DNA from: Combretum micranthum
Taxonomy: Eukaryota; Streptophyta; Magnoliopsida; Myrtales; Combretaceae
Assembly: GCA_024138025.1 (NCBI GenBank)
Contig: JAMXBD010001104.1
Location: 62,001 to 126,000, forward strand
Length of the DNA: 64,000 bases
Direction of reading: 5' to 3'
The notes under the pieces were generated by a model, which made no database searches, had not been told where the DNA came from, and saw only the letters and a list, made by a program, of their open reading frames with translations. A program made the translations under genes and the position numbers. Shown one piece after another: positions 12,395 through 25,193 of this stretch; position 1 is the stretch's first letter; every line of letters starts with the position of its first letter.

Positions 12395-12852
12395 GGTATC
12401 GTTTGTTTTTAATGAAAATGTTTTTACAAAATGATTTTTCATTTTTTTTTCATTTTATTCAAGAAAAAATGGGACAATTAATAGAAAACATTTTACATTG
12501 TCTTGGAAAATATGGACTCAATTATAGCTTATTTAAAAAAAAAAAAAACAACTTACGAGCTATAAATGGATAAGTCATTTTTATATCAATTCACAAGTTC
12601 ATCCACCAATCATTTATTATTAACATTTTAAATATTTTTCCTTGAAGTAAATTTATTTCCCATTATAATATATGTATTTTTTTTATTTTTTACATTTAGA
12701 ATAGATGAATTACCTTGACGTTATACAAGTAAAGGAAAATTATTTTCATGAAATTGGTCGGATATTTAAAAATATGTTACTTTTCAAGAAAATTTTTCAT
12801 GGAAAAAATTTTTTTTCGTTAACAAATACTTTTCTTCAAAACAAACGAGGCC
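12395..12852. mobile_element. Tourist/PIF-Harbinger-like MITE, 458 bp
   Basis: The left end reads GGTATCGTTTG and the right end, reverse-complemented, GGCCTCGTTTG. Inverted similarity continues inward in A/T-rich sequence. Both ends are flanked by TTA (12392-12394 and 12853-12855), the 3-bp target preferred by PIF/Harbinger elements. There is no coding capacity. Confidence 0.65.
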
Positions 12853-12855
12853 TTA

Positions 12856-13770
12856 GTTGAACTATTTACAGCATTATTTGCACATAAGGTTTATTAAAAA
12901 CCCTAGACTAGTTAGTGTTTCTATATATGTAAAAAGTAGACACTTAGGACCGTTTCATGTGATATAATATGATAAAAGACACCTTTATACTTTTCTAAAA
13001 CGCTAGTAGCAGTTGTCCTTCCCTTTCTTTATGTCCCTTTTATTTTCTTTCCTCCCTCTTTTCCTTTCTTTTAGACAAGAAACCCCCAAGCCTTTAAGAA
13101 CTAGTAAAACCCTAACCCCAAACCTAACCCCATCTTTAGCACTAATTAAGCTAGATTTAATTAGCTTTTAATATATATTTTACATATGGAAACGTGGAGA
13201 ATAAAGTATTAGAAGAGGTAAAGACTCTCAAGTTCATTCGATGTCATGCTCAGGTAAGACTTAAAATTTAGACTGTGTTTTTTAGAGTTTATGACTATTT
13301 AAGTGTAGAAAATAACTTTGGTATATGGGTATGTATTTATAGTGGTTAAATTTTTAGTTTTAGAAGATTTTGGAGGTATTCATTTAGAATTATAGGTAGA
13401 AAAAATGATGAGGGTGCAAAATTAAGTAAGGTAAGCTACTAAACTAATTAATAGTAATAAAATTTGATGCATATTGGATCTGGTATTGTTTTGGTCTTTT
13501 GTAAATGACAGGTAGGATTGAAATTTTATTGTATGATCTACTTGAGATTTTATTTTCCTTGATGAATTTGATGATCTACTCTTTATCAATTTGAGGGGAA
13601 ACGAGAGATGAACATGTCATGTTAGGGTTAAATCCTATCATATCTGCTAACATGGGTATTGACTTATAAAACTTGTGGATAAAGAGGAAATAAATAGAGC
13701 AATCTTCCAACTTGGCTCTTTAGAAGTTATAAGACTAGATGGCTTCAATGTTTTGTTTTATTAATTAAAT
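12856..13770. other. Intergenic DNA
   Basis: It contains a CT-rich tract (13010-13080) and CCCTAACCCC-type short runs (13110-13130) that do not form a telomeric array. No gene was recognised. Confidence 0.4.
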
Positions 13771-13774
13771 TAGA

Positions 13775-16290
13775 ATGTCCTTGAGGAGTACATCATTGAG
13801 GCCATCGACCATCTTTTTATTTTTTGTCACGAGTATTGTTCCTTTAAACTTTAATAAAATGGATCTCATCTTAATCCCTAATGTTAGACACTTAAATCAG
13901 TTAATCAGTTTCATCCTCTTAGCCTTTGCAATTTCTCTTATAAAATTATCTTTAAAATCTTAGCTAATAGATTTCAACCTTTACTTAAGTCTATAGTATC
14001 CCAAAATCGAAGTGCTTTTAACTTTATCTAGCTTGTACAAATTATTAGATCATTGATCATTAAGTATTCCAATACTTTAAAACTAAAGAAAATTAGGATA
14101 CAATTCAATTGTAGAATTAAATTAGATATGGTTAAAGCTTATGACAAAACTGAATGGAACTTGTAGAAGAATCTCTTGGATAGATTAGACTTTGCTACTG
14201 TATGAAATAAATGGTTATGAATTGTATTGTTTTGGTTTCCTTTTAACTTGATGGTTAACAGTACAAGAGTTAGCAAAATAAAGCTACTTGTAGTGTAAGG
14301 TAAAGAGAACCTTTGTCTGCTGACTTATTCTTGTTGAATACAAATACAGTTTCAACTTTAATTAAGGGTAAATTACACCAAAATGTCACATTATTTAGGT
14401 GTAAGTTCATTTGAGGTCATAATGTTTCAAGTAATTCATTTGAAGTTACAACTTTTAGAGGAGTGTATCAATTGAGGTCATAATTGACACATGTCAACAG
14501 AAGAAAAATTTAATTAAAACTCAAAATATTTGCCACATTGTGACACGTGTCAATAATGACCTCAATTGACCCACTTTCCTAAATATTGTGACCTCAAATG
14601 AACCACTCGAAATGTTGTGACCTTAAATGAACTTACCCCTAAATACTATGATCTTATGGTGTAAATTACCCCTTGATTAATAAAAATGTTAATCAAAGCT
14701 ATATAAAGGGAATCAAGATCAAGAGTTCTAGCCTGGAACTAAACCACTTGCTTTTTGCAGATGATTCTTTATTATGTATGGAAGCCCATGCAACTAATCT
14801 TAGGAAAAACAAATCATTACTGAATGAATATTACATTACTTTTGGAAGAGGATAGCTTTTTAGAGGTTTTTCTTGACTTTTAATGCAAATACTTCAAAGG
14901 AAGTGCAAGATAGATGTTGTGAAGTTTTAGAGATTCAAAAGCTTGAAAAAGCTAGGAAATATCTGAGGCTTCTTATAAAATTGGGTAAACCTAATAATAA
15001 GGATTTAGGTTATGTAAAGGAAAGATTAGAACTAAACTAGAAGGATGGATAATTCTACTTTTATCTCTAGTGGAAAGAAAGGTATTGATAAAGATAGTTG
15101 ACTTTGCTATCCTTATTTATATGATAAGCCCTTCTAGTTTCCTTTGGAGATGGTGTAAAGCGCTCACTGCTATAGTGACTAAGTTTTAGTGGAGAGGGGA
15201 TTACAAATCAAATCTATTAGAAGAGTTGACATGACATGTCAATAACAGAGTATATAGATGGTCTAACATTTAGGAATCTTAAGCTTTTCAGCAAATCTAT
15301 GTTGGGAAAAAACATGAAGACTTGCAATTAACCTAGATGTGTTGTGGGTTAGAGTTTCGAAAAGCATTTATTTCCACAATACCAATTTCAGTCATTTAAG
15401 CATGGAAAATTTTTATTGTATTAGAAAAACTTACAAAAAAAGGTAATTTAAGAAATAGTCATTGGCAAGTAGGAGATGGAACTAGTATCAAGATATGAGT
15501 TGATCCTTAAACAAAATTAAATATTTCAAATTGCATGTTTTTAAAGATGGGGGAATTATCTTGTATCAATTAATGGATTACATAATATTTCATCAACAAG
15601 TAGCGTGAAACTTAGAAGCTTTGCAAGACCTGCTATTGACAAATGAAATTGATGTTATTCAAGCCATTCTACTATTAAATAATCACAAGGAAGATAGAAT
15701 GATATGACCTTTGTATCATTTAGGAACCTACACACTCAAAATTGAGTAGCTAAACATACTGTAAACACGGGTTTACAATGCATCTTATAGAGAATCTTCA
15801 TCTTATCATGTAAATTCTAATATACAGAAGCTTATATTGCAAATTGATTGTTTACCAAAGATCAAGCATTTCATATTGCAAACATGCACAAATTTGCCAG
15901 GAATACATATCAATTTGTTTAAGAGGAAATGTCATTATTTGAATGCTACAATTTTTGTAAAAGAAATAAATCCATTGAACACTTATTGATGGAAAGTAGT
16001 TGGACTAAAGTTGTTTGATTTGATTTAGCTCATTTTTGCTATCATGCCTTTGAAAAAACAAGAATAGAAGTGTAGTTGTTGAAAATTGTGGCGGAACCAA
16101 TAAAAGATGATATTAATTAATAGGATGGATGTCGAATGATTTGCCTCACATTGTCATTTATGTGGAACCATGGATGTTAGTTTGTCTTTGAGAAGAAAAG
16201 CCTTTGTCTTATTTCAATTATCGGTAGAGTGGAAGCGGCCATAAAAGAGAAGAAAAATTTGCAATTTGCTTCAAGACAAATTGTAAAATC
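13775..16290 (+). pseudogene. Dead LINE (non-LTR retrotransposon) reverse transcriptase remnant
   Basis: Translation across frames gives typical plant LINE reverse transcriptase pieces in the right order. These are LILIPNV (about 13870), SYKIIFKILANRFQPLLKSIV (about 13930), KLDMVKAYDKTEW (about 14120), LNHLLFADDSLL containing the FADD catalytic motif (about 14735), then an EKARKYLRL segment (14950). A zinc-finger-like tail follows: CHYLNAT-type residues, IEHLLMESSWTKVVWF and IGRVEAAIKEKK (15930-16250). Many stops and frameshifts separate them, so the copy is long inactive. A foldback MITE interrupts it at 14366-14672. The 5' end and a poly-A tail were not found. Confidence 0.8.
14366..14672. 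mobile_element. Foldback MITE with arms of about 130 bp, inside the LINE
   Basis: The left arm begins GGGTAAATTACACCA and the right arm, reverse-complemented, GGGGTAATTTACACC. The arms match imperfectly over about 130 bp, including GTAAGTTCATTTGAGGTCA and GACACATGTCA/GACACGTGTCA. Flanking 8-bp duplications are TTAATTAA and TTGATTAA (one mismatch), compatible with hAT or Mutator-type insertion. There is no coding sequence. The insertion is younger than the LINE it interrupts. Confidence 0.75.
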
Positions 16291-16379
16291 CGCCTTACTA
16301 GTTAAGAACTCATTAAAAAGACCAAATCAAGGTGTCGTAAAATATAAACTTTCTATGGTTTTATGAATTTGCATGATAA

Positions 16380-16930
16380 AGGTTAGGAATTTATGTACTA
16401 TAGTGGTGGTAGTAATGGTGGTGTACTATAGTTGTAGTGCTATTGTATGAGGCTTAATTTTTTAGTGGTAATAATGGTAGCAAAGACCCTGCTTTGCTTC
16501 ACCTATTGCGAAGCTGTCTTACTCAAACAAAGCACGCTGCAAGCATAAGTGAGTGGTTAGTGTAATAGGTGTGCCTAAAGAACAACTGCAGCAGTCGAGT
16601 AGTAGTAGTGCAAGAGTTAATGGTGACATGGTGATAATAATGTAGTAACAATACTTGTAACTGGTGCTTGTATTATACTTATAATAATGCCAACATTAGT
16701 GGTGGTAATGATTCTAATACTTGTAACTTGGTGCTTGTATTATACTTATAATAATGCCAACATTAGTGGTGGTAATGATTCTAAGATGATGGTGGTGGTC
16801 AGGACAAATGTGGCAATTGTTGTAAGAAGGTCGAGAAGTTGACCATAAATTGTTAGTGGTGGTGCGATTGCAATATTGATGAGGTGGTAATAAGGTAAAA
16901 AAATAAAAAGAAATGTTGATGATTGAGTAA
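16380..16930. repeat. GTGGTAATG-rich low-complexity region
   Basis: Trinucleotide-like repeats of TGG, GTA and ATG. The small frames found here follow from this composition and are not genes. Confidence 0.6.
16650..16782. repeat. Tandem duplication, 2 x 66-67 bp
   Basis: Copies 16650-16715 and 16716-16782 each run from AATACTTGTAACT to GTAATGATTCT. They differ by a single inserted T. Confidence 0.85.
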
Positions 16931-17030
16931 ACAAAGGTATTTTCTTTCTATTTTAATTTTTTTATTATTATAAAAGATAATAGTTTTTAAATTTATTTGG
17001 TATAATAGAGAAATCATATCTTCTATCTAA

Positions 17031-18180
17031 GTTATATCGAACTTATTATGTAAGCTAATATAATATAATAAAATTTAGAGTTAATTATAAAAAGTTACCT
17101 GTGTTTTTGCACTTTTACAAAAACATGACGTGTGTTATTTATTTTTTAATGATAATTAACTAACTTATAATTCTATCCATTTTGTTTGCCAAATTTTCCG
17201 CTATAAAAAAAAATCACGTGGCAAGTACATGTGACACATATAAAATTGAGAAAAAAAAAAAACCACAAATTTACCTTAGTTCTACCCCATCCTCATCTTA
17301 CATACAAGGGGGAAAAAAAAAGAAAGAAAAGAACAATTCCTCAGCCCTCAATTAACGAGGGACCGGTCCAGAGAAAGAATTGTTATGCACATTAAGATAA
17401 TGCAAATAGTAATACAACCCAGATAAGCATTTAAGCTGAGAGATTGCAGGTGAGACTTTCTCTTTAAGACCCTTTCCTTGTAATGAGGTATTAGCAACTT
17501 TGAGATGCTCATTACACACAACACCTTTGAAACTACCACTGAATGGATCACCATCACTAGACCATGAAGTGAGGACTTTGTTTTTCGAGTCTAAGGAACA
17601 TTTGATTTCCATGAATGCACTGAGCTCGGCATTTCCGCAAATAGGTTGTAGGGATTGGATTTGGGAAGAAAAGGGAGTGAATTAAGAGGAAATGAGTGAA
17701 ACCCATGTTTGGATTTTGGTCAGCATTGTTGGGTTCCTGGTTTGGGTTCGAAATCATGAAGGTTCTTGAGTGGAAAACTCATGGCTTTTTTTCTTTTTTT
17801 TTTTAAATGTTCAACGATGATTGTCTGGTGGAAAAATTAAAGTTACGTCTCCATATAGTATTCTTTTTTTTTTTTTTTTTAATGATGTACAGAATTTAAA
17901 ATTTCTTTCTAGTTTGGGTTTTTGGATCTAGTGTAAGATGTAAATTTGTGGGGTTTTTTTTCTCCTTTTTATTTTACATGAATCACCCGTCCTTCTCACG
18001 TGGTTCATTTGAATCAAAATTGGATGGAACAAAACGGATTTAACAACTCAGTTAATTATCATAAAAAAAAAAAAGACAGATTATGTATTTGTAAAAGCTA
18101 AAAACACAAATAATTTTTCTATGATCAACCCTAAATTTTATTATATCGAATATTTTAAAAGTCACAAATTAGATATAACC
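17031..18180. mobile_element. Pack-MULE-like element carrying a receptor-kinase gene piece
   Basis: Imperfect terminal inverted repeats of about 240 bp lie at 17031-17274 and 17940-18180. They share ATATAATAAAATTTAG, TTTTACAAA-ACAT, ATGATAATTAACT and CCACAAATTTAC in inverted order. Between them (17275-17939) is a piece of an LRR receptor kinase gene on the - strand. Long inverted repeats around a host gene piece, with no transposase, is the Pack-MULE arrangement. A clear 9-bp target duplication was not identified, so the superfamily is inferred. Confidence 0.65.
17347..17706 (-). pseudogene. Captured N-terminal fragment of an LRR receptor-like kinase
   Basis: On the - strand, after a leader starting MGFTHFLLIHSLF (ATG at 17706), the sequence shifts frame and continues GNAELSAFMEIKCSLDSKNK, then SWSSDGDPFSGSFKGVVCNE, KVANTSLQGKGL and LKCLSGLY. 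This is the LRR N-terminal cap plus first repeat typical of plant LRR receptor kinases of the At4g22730 kind. Decay shows as the frameshift near 17660-17680 and loss of the cap cysteine (DPF where relatives have DPC). A join follows SGLY to LNVHNNSFSGPVP, which resembles a later repeat in the parent. Translation stops just after PVPR at about 17352. No transmembrane or kinase segment remains, so it cannot act as a receptor. Confidence 0.75.
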
Positions 18181-21150
18181 ATTACAACAACAAAATTAGA
18201 TCGATGATCTTTCATTCCCATAATTGAAACATGATAAAGTTTTGAAATGGTCAATGTGACCGTAAAAAATAAGAGAGAGAAAAATGGTCAAATATGATTT
18301 GGAGAATCCAATTAAGCAAGATATATTCATACCTCAACCTTTTGGCATGCACTCCTTTGCCCCAAAGTCATTACGGTCTGGACGAGTATATATATATATA
18401 TTAAATTGAAAATGGTGCGTACAATTGCATTAAAGTAAGAGCATGGATGTGATGGAAATATATGGCCATCAAGATCCAATCACGCTAATTAATTTAAAAA
18501 GAAAATTAAAAAAAATAATAATAATAAAGTAGCCCCCACAAGCCTATTATTCTCCCACTAGGAATCGGATTGTAATCATCATCAGACAGTGGTTTAGATT
18601 TTATTTTTTCATTTTTCCTCTCCTTTGTGGAGCAGGAAAGGTATTTAAATATTTTTCATGTTGTGGGTCAACACATCCTACAAAATCTAATATATTAGAG
18701 TCAATACATCCTAACAGGTTCCCTCGTACGTTGTTTTTTCTTATTATTCAAATCAATCCTTCGAGAGAGTCTACGTCTGGATGGACTAACACTAAACCCA
18801 TATTTCAAAATTAGTGAATTAAATTATTAATCATGATCGATTAGGAAGATTCAGAGATGGTATAAAGTATAAACTATACAGTAGATCATAAAAAGTAAAT
18901 TAGTTTTAAAATGAACTAATATAAGAGCAAATTATAAGTATGTTGCCTAATTATTGACAAGATGCCAACAAACTTCCTAGATCCCAAAAATATAACTTCA
19001 TTTCATCGTAATTTTTAATAAAAACAAATCTCAAATTGATGATAAAAACCTTTGAAATGTTTGCCATTTATGGTTCTTTTAGCGATGAATTTAGAGTTCT
19101 AATAACGGTTTGGATTTTATTGGCAGATAACGAGGTCACCTTGAGTTTTCAAAAACATAAGCCCTCATTGTTTAATATATCATTTCTAAAATTTATATAG
19201 TTAAACTCAACTTATTTATGTAAATGAAATTTATTTCAAATTCCAACTAAACTCATATACGAATCAAGCTTAAGCTAAACCAAGCTTGAATTGTTCAAGA
19301 GCAGCTTGGTTCATGAGTCAAAATTGGCTCATTTGCAACCTCAAAGATAAAATTAAATTTAGAAAATTAAATATACAAAGTAAATAAATAAATATAGATA
19401 AATGAATGAATAATAAAAAAACTTCACTATATGTACATATATTATAAAAATTAGCTTTCGAATTTAATTATATGTTATATATGCAACTCGGGGTCGGTGG
19501 GTAATCCTATCTTACAAGGTACTAATATACACCCTACTTGACTAAGTAGGATATGAGTGGATATTAAATGTTATAGGATATGGTATAGATATAAATTTTA
19601 TAGAGATTGCTCTTACAAGTAGGGTACGGGTATGAGGTCTTCATACCTATACCTACCCCAAAACATACACTTTAATATTTAAAAGTTATAGGTTTCAAAA
19701 ATAATTTCTACCAACCGCTTAAAAATTACAAAAATAATAATGCTCTCTATTTTGTGTATATTTTTTTCTTTAAAAAATATAGGGACTAGACCCTCTTATG
19801 GAAAATCCTAACTAAAATGCCATCTAAAACGCCTTTTTTCTCCATCCTTTCATTTCATTATTATTATACCTTCTTACTCTATTTTTCCTTTTTTCATACA
19901 AATTTCAAAATTGAAACCCTATTCTATTGTGATTTTCAAATTGGAGTAGTACAAAAGGAGATACATTCATTAACTTAGTCTTTAATTATATATATAATTA
20001 TTCTTTTTTTTTTTCATAGAAATGATTACAAAATGAGGGACAAAAAATTTAGTAAAAGGCATTCGATAATTACTTTATTTTATGTTCCCCATTTGTCATT
20101 CTATAAATGTTGTTATTCTTCTGTTACTTTATAGATATTCTAATTTTCATATACATACAAATTATGTGATATTGTGAATTTTTAACATCAAAATTTACTT
20201 TATAAATTTCTTATAAAAGTAGTTTTTAGTGAATATATGAAAATGGGGTAGTTTTCCATATTAAAAGAAATTACATGTATTACTATAAATTTAAACTTTA
20301 AGAACAAAAGGAAACAAAATTATAAATTTCATTAAATGTCATGTACTTGTTTTTACCGGATATAAAATAAATGATACTATATATAGGTGCTATAAGATGG
20401 TTTCGGGTAAAAATTTTAAACTATGTACCCTATTCAACCCTATATGCAACATCTAATTTATATCACTTATAAATTGACAAGCCTAAATGAGGTAGGTTAT
20501 AGACCTAAATGGGAGAACATATTTTAATATAAGTTTTAATGGAGCATGCTTAGCTGGAATAGTTTACAGACAACAAACTTTATAAAGTTACGGGAGAGGC
20601 AATCGAGAGTATAAAGGGTGTATGTGTCTCAATGATATGTTAACATCTGCCCCAATAAAAATCCTAAACTTAACAACGTAATACTTTTTTTTTTTTTTTT
20701 CAAAAAGAAATAGCACTTTCTTTTCTTATGCACTTTTTGGTAAGCATCCCTCTTTTGCTCTGTTGGTCAGCTGGCAGCAGAACTTAATTAAGTAGCTCAG
20801 CACGTTGAGCAACGTAGTGATACCTCTATTTACATCTAACTTCGCCACCCAAAAATTTAGCTTTTCAATCAAACCTCTTCCTTTCCAAGATGATGCCTAA
20901 AATATAACACAGAGTAACAAGAAATCAATCTTATTACACTCATGTACAATATAGAGCAATATGGCATAGAGCATGAATAATAATCCGTATCTGTTCTAAG
21001 TAATCCGTCATTTGTGTATCCAAATATATATATATATATAAAAGAGGAAATTGTATGATTACCGATCCCTCAAATAAAAATCACCTTAATACTAATTACA
21101 TAAAATTAATTATCAATATATCGATGCAAATTGTATATTTAACGGGCAAT
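18181..21150. other. Intergenic DNA with hAT-type repeat fragments
   Basis: The parts 19255-19335 (AAGCTTGAATTGTTCAAGAGC, GGCTCATTTGCAACC) and 19480-19680 (GGGTCGGTGGGTAATCC, GGGTACGGGTATGAGG) look like debris of non-autonomous hAT elements. Poly-A/T runs and an AT microsatellite (18386-18400) are present. A fragment at 20385-20530 is of the same style. No gene was seen. Confidence 0.4.
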
Positions 21151-21153
21151 TCA

Positions 21154-21335
21154 AGAATATGCACGTGAATATCATCTTAAATATGTGATTCATTAACAAA
21201 TATAAAACGTCTGTTAAATATGTGATTCACGTATAAAATAAGTGAATCGCCCTTTCAAGATGCGACTCATCATAAAAAAACATGAACTGTCATTTGAATA
21301 TGCAATTTAGCACTATATGACTTTTGGTTGAATCA
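21154..21335. repeat. Degenerate tandem repeat, about 37-41 bp period
   Basis: Units begin at about 21154, 21179, 21216, 21257 and 21296. Each carries a variant of AATATGTGATTCA followed by TATAAAA and a GTC-TTT segment. Divergence among units is high. Confidence 0.55.
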
Positions 21336-21469
21336 AATTTTTAAAAGGTGTTTCATGTGTAAATTTGTAAAATACTTGTTTAATATGCGATTTTACATCG
21401 GTATTTGTACAGTTATTTTTGTATAATTTGTATTTTTGTAATTTTTTTCTACAAAGCCAAGATACATGT

Positions 21470-21509
21470 GTTTCACTCATATATACATATATATATATAT
21501 ATATATATT
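21470..21509. repeat. AT microsatellite
   Basis: An ATATATACATATAT run of about 38 bp. A similar tract lies at 23334-23360. Confidence 0.85.
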
Positions 21510-24420
21510 AGCAAACACCTACTGGCAATATGTGTAAAAATTAAATTTGATATAATAAAACAAAAAAATAATGTAATTTTTAAATAAATCTATACAAATA
21601 TCAAATGATTTATGGAAAAAAAAAATAACGTATGAATAATCTAAAAAATGTGAAATGAAAATGAAGAAAGAAATCAATGTGGTATTGTCTTATTTGTATA
21701 GTAAAATAATAATAATAATTAATTTGGCCATTTGAGTAGTATTTTATTTTCTAAGTCTAGGTTGAGTAAGTATTTTTTAATATATATGATGATATATATA
21801 AACTGCTATTTAATCATTATTATTGAGGGCTCTTAGTTTAATATATATTAATTATCATTTCCTTTTTTTTTTGGGTATTACAATTATCATTTCCAATTAT
21901 GTAATGTCTCTGAACTCAGCCCACTAAGGTATGTCTATTTTGGTCACACAGTAAGGTTTTGTTCGTTTGGTGTCAACGCTTCCCGAGAGTCCATTACGTC
22001 AAAAGACGTCTCTGTAATTAGAGTTTCTTTTGATGCTAGAACTTCTCAGAGGGTCATCATGGATGATACTCTGTACAGAGCACACTTGACTTTAGAGCTC
22101 CGATGAACTCGAAACAATTACACTAAAAGGTGCCTCTTTGATTAAAGTTCCACCATCTTTATTTGAGGGGTATCACATGTTGCGTGAAGCTATTTGTATA
22201 GAATAAAAACACAAATCTACCATTTATAATGGAATTTCAAATAAAAGTTGTTTTTTCTTAATCTAACTTGATCAATGTTATATGTCCATTAATTCCTAAT
22301 AAACAACTAAACAGAACGTTTGGAATAAATACATAAACAAAATTATGAGATAAATTATCATAATATTCAATAATTAGATGAATCAATTAAAACCTGTGAC
22401 TAAATTGGAAATATATTAATGGAAAAGAAAAGGAAAATATATTAACTTAAAACTCATAACTTAATTTTGATAATGTCCTATTATAGGTGTTCCGAGATAA
22501 CAAAAGCCAATTATAGATTACAAGAATATGAAATCTAAATCAAAATTCAATGGAGTCTCCTAAATTTTTTAAGTATGTGCTTTAAATAATTTTTTAATAG
22601 CATGAATTAGATGATGTTTTAACTTTTAGCATTGTTGAAATTTGATGATGCAGATAAGTAAACTGTTCTGATAAAAGCGGTAAGTTCAAATAGTATACTT
22701 ACAAGTAAACCTAATAATTGATACCAAAATTTAAAGATATCAATTTTACTACATACAAGCTTTTCAAGATTATTTTAGTATTTGAACTAATTTCATTTTA
22801 GTAATTGATTGTAAAAATAAGATCATATAGTCTTTTTTTTTTATTTAAAAGAAAATGGGTAAATTCCATATATCAAATTAATACTAATCACTAATTGAAT
22901 AAAACTCAATAAAGTTTAGATAACAAATATTTATCTTTTTTTTTCTATACAAGCAATTGATTGTTTGGATTGGTATAATAATTTCAATTGTTTGGCCTTA
23001 TTCAGTTTACGCATTTTAATTTCTTTTAGACTCAAGTGTTGATCACGATGATTATAATCTTTTAACCACACCCTATTCACCGTAATCCTTTTACCTTTTA
23101 TGGTCATCCATTAAATTAACACCATTCATAATTGAAATGATGATGCTATTTCCGCCCTACAAACTTGCATCAAATTTTCTTATAAGTTTGGTGTTCTGAT
23201 TTTGCAAAGTTCCTTGCTTGATTTGATGCCACAAATATATAAGTTAAATAGTCAATTTTATAATGTATTACTTAGACCAAGTCTTTTTTTATCCCCTTGG
23301 ACAACAGGTCAGACCAACTCTTTACTCAAATCCTATATATATATATATATATATATATATTTTACATCCCATCTTCATAAAGTAATATGTATGTGCAATG
23401 TTGTAAATGAGGAGAGATATGGTCGTGCTTGAACCACTTATCTTTAGCAATACTTTCTATTGATGGTATGCAAAATAGGATTGTGGGATCATATGTGTAT
23501 CGCATAAGATCCTATTTAATTATATGACATATCTTAATAAAGGATGTTGTCAAAGATATATGCTTCAAGAACCAGTTATTTATTTTGTCTGTAAATGAGA
23601 TAATAATTTGTGTACAACTCACTCTGACATTATTGTACCTGTAAGTAAAAATGCACTACCTATTATTAATTTGATTTTAATTATTTTATATTTTTATAAG
23701 TAATAATAAATAATAAGTAATATGTTATTATTTTATTTATTGAGATAGTAACATGATAACAAACCAGGCATTGCAAATATTCATCCAAAACTCACGAATA
23801 AAATTTCATTTTAATCATATTCAATTTTTTTTTTACTTTAGTATTTTGTGTAAAGTTAAGCTCAAACATTATGATATTCAGCTTAACTAAAGCATCATGG
23901 AATCTAAATCTACTATAAATATTAATAGAACTTAAATTGTATTTAAAAACAATTAATATTACCATTAAATTGGATTTCTTGTAATTATCAATTGAAATGA
24001 ATTTAATGGAATGAAGTTCGAAACAATCCCCATTGATTTTTTTTTCTTATTATAATGGAAGAGGAGGAAAATCCTGATCGAATTTACAAAAAGTATTTTA
24101 TTGTTAATACCTCACAGATCTCCTTTTATCATAGAAATCCATATTAAGTTCATATTTTAATTAAAAAGAAAAACATTAATATATGTATATACATGTGAAT
24201 ACACGCGATATTGGTGTAATAATGTAATGTTAGACCCTCCGGTCAGTGTAAACTACTTAGATCTTTCAATCATAATGTCGACATATTGGATATTGCCTTA
24301 TTATTTTTACTGGAATCTTTGTCCCCATACAGATTTAAAAAAAAAAAAAAAACCTTTTTACAATATATACTATTATTACTACTTACAAAATAAAATACTT
24401 GTTATCAATAATAAATGACT
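21510..24420. other. Intergenic DNA
   Basis: A GC-richer block at 21900-22170 (CAGCCCACTAAGGT, CGTCAAAAGACGTCTC) looks like a dispersed repeat fragment, but its ends were not found. The rest is AT-rich with homopolymers. No gene was recognised. Confidence 0.4.
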
Positions 24421-24461
24421 CCCCTTTCCCTTTCCCTTCCCTTTCCCTTTCCCTTTCCCTC
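24419..24461. repeat. CCCTTT microsatellite
   Basis: About seven units of CCCTTT with one shortened unit, on the 5' side of the F-box gene. It is followed by further CT-rich sequence to about 24700 that probably belongs to the promoter or 5' leader. Confidence 0.85.
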
Positions 24462-25193
24462 AAATTAATTCAAGTCTTCAGTTTTGACTCTTACTTTTTT
24501 TTTTTTTTTCACACTGTTTCTTCCAATCTGTTTTGTCTTTCATTTTGTCCTATAATATAAAATAATAATAAATTTTCAACTTCAACCTCCCCAGTTGTCA
24601 CAACACTAGCACCCTTCTTCTTCTTTGGCTTCTTTTGTTAATGGTTTAGGTTTCCCTTTTTTTTTTCTTACTCCTCCACTTTCTCTCTCTTTGAATACTC
24701 TTTGATTTGAAATAAAATAAAATAAAAAAAAGTTTAATTCTATTGTTATAGGTAAATTGATATTGTGTGTGCATACTTCATTTCATCTTTGCTTTTGTTG
24801 CTTGGTAGATTGTGCCATGGGCCCTCAATTCCACTGAAGGTTAAATGGTGAACTGAAAGTTTTCCCTTTTATTGGTGTTTTTCTTTCTTTTTTTTTTTAT
24901 TTTATTTTCACTTCCTCTTACTAGTTTTTCCTTACTTCTTCCCATTTTCTCTCTTTCTTTCATGTTTGTTCTTTCGAAGTTGTGATTTCTGGACATGGGT
25001 CTTGGTGAATTTTTATTGGTGATCTTTAAAAGCTTGATCTTGGAAATGGGTATTGGAGATTTTTAAGTAAAGGTGCTGATTTGGATTATAATCAGCTTTG
25101 AGATAGCTCTATTCTTAGGAATTTGTTGCTTTAATTCAATGCTAAAGTGGTAGTGATTGGGATTTTGAAGATTGAAGCTTGGAGAGTTTTGAT

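Noticed and set aside
17500..17685. A + strand frame across the receptor-kinase fragment
   Set aside because: It is antisense to the recognisable LRR sequence and only a shadow of it.
20760..20830. A TAGCTCAGCACGTTGAGC stretch that looks like a tRNA D-arm
   Set aside because: No acceptor stem, anticodon arm or TTCGAAT T-loop can be folded around it.
24419..24461. The CCCTTT array considered as an interstitial telomere repeat
   Set aside because: Plant telomere units are CCCTAAA; here the unit is CCCTTT, a plain microsatellite.
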